Of a stretch of DNA of 64,000 nucleotides, positions 63,490 through 64,000 are shown piece after piece. Source of the DNA: Sweltsa coloradensis (lineage: Eukaryota; Arthropoda; Insecta; Plecoptera; Chloroperlidae); the NCBI GenBank assembly GCA_024449915.1, contig JAMZAV010001459.1, positions 1 to 64,000 on the forward strand, written 5' to 3'. Position 1 is the first letter of the stretch, and each line of letters opens with the position of its first letter. Below the pieces are notes generated by a model, which saw only the letters and a program-made list of their open reading frames with translations, searched no databases and had not been told where the DNA came from. The position numbers and the translations under genes were made by a program.

Positions 63490-63838
63490 ATATATATAAC
63501 CAATATGATGCCTTGCGCACGCAATTTGACTCTCCCCAATCATATGACGAACTTCTATCATATGATAACGGCGACAAACTTTCTAAATTTCTTATTCAAA
63601 ATTATAAATGTACAAATTTTATTCACATCATACTCATTTCTCTAATTTCTTTATTTCCATTGAAAAAATACTTCAGTTTTGCTATCATCATCAATCATCA
63701 TTTTATTGTATTGTGTATGCACTTAGAAAAAAATCTATAATCATCACACACACCATTAACTCATCTCATCAACTTTCATTATCACAGGCGGCGCAATATG
63801 ACCTAACCGGTTGAAGCGCCCTAGTTTCTCACGTCGTC
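63490..63838 (+). repeat. LINE B end of ORF, 3' UTR and terminus
   Basis: ATGATGCCTTGCGCACGC to GGCGGCGCAATATGACC / CTCACGTCGTCG. UTR closely matches the 62.8 kb copy. Confidence 0.9.
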
Positions 63839-64000
63839 GATCATAATATAATCACGGCGACAAACTTTCTAAATTTATCTCTCGTCTGGGCCCGGGGTAG
63901 AATTGGCCCAGAGCATGGCTCTGCTAATCGTAAAAGACGTGATTCAAGAGAAAAATTCCACCTCGTAAACATAAGCTAGTATAAGAATGGAAATTTTGCT
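63839..64000 (+). repeat. LINE B scrap and family A head, cut by window end
   Basis: CACGGCGACAAACTTTCTAA (63,850-63,875), then A from 63,882 (CGTCTGGGCCCGGGGTAG). Confidence 0.85.

Overview
This 64 kb window is eukaryotic, intergenic or intronic, repeat-dominated DNA from an invertebrate animal, most likely an arthropod. The grounds are a short CCTAA-type (TTAGG) repeat near 19.0 kb, decayed LINEs of arthropod-type clades, tRNA-derived SINE pieces and the lack of any long uninterrupted gene. No species can be named. No prokaryotic operon, rRNA or intact multi-exon gene was seen.

Layout. About two thirds of the window is a mosaic of two interlocked families. Family A is a SINE-like unit of about 370 bp. 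It starts near CCCGTCTGGGCCCGGGG, has a chain of small hairpins and a GAC/GAT-rich middle, and ends in GCATTATGACCTAACGGTTG, then ACGCGTCC, an AATAAACC motif and A-rich sequence. Family B is a LINE with RNase H and a CCHC knuckle (I/Jockey-like group). It has a 300 bp AT-rich 3' UTR and ends in GCAATATGACCTAACCGGTT, then GAAGCGCCCTAGTTTCTCAC and a (GTC)n tail. The A and B 3' ends are related, and every copy recognised (roughly 70 A and 50 B pieces) lies on the + strand. Pieces are fused in the order A, LINE fragment, B tail, or LINE body directly after an older B tail. The best preserved LINE body is at 34.4-35.2 kb; others at 12.7, 32.7 and 47.9 kb are nearly as good.

Other elements: a restriction-like-endonuclease LINE remnant (1-0.9 kb); a minus-strand LINE RT remnant (7.8-8.8 kb); a 3.8 kb DNA element with inverted ends and a decayed minus-strand nuclease-like gene (14.7-18.5 kb); a 207 bp satellite grown from an A head (19.2-20.3 kb); a 177 bp satellite (54.1-54.8 kb); inverted-repeat elements at 20.3-21.6, 51.6-53.1, 53.1-53.5 and 56.5-56.9 kb; family C (24.8, 27.1 and 29.0 kb) and family D (26.7 and 61.9 kb); and minisatellites at 6.3, 11.6 and 39.8 kb.

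Candidate host sequence is sparse: a short exon with branch point, acceptor, ATG and donor at 39,957-40,013; a signal-anchor-like first coding exon at 59,713-59,807; and a CCAAT/CRE/TATA/Inr core promoter at 41,127-41,218. All three are on the + strand. The most interesting signal is the directional A/B array: a LINE and SINE sharing a 3' end, chimeric and recombinant units, and uniform orientation.
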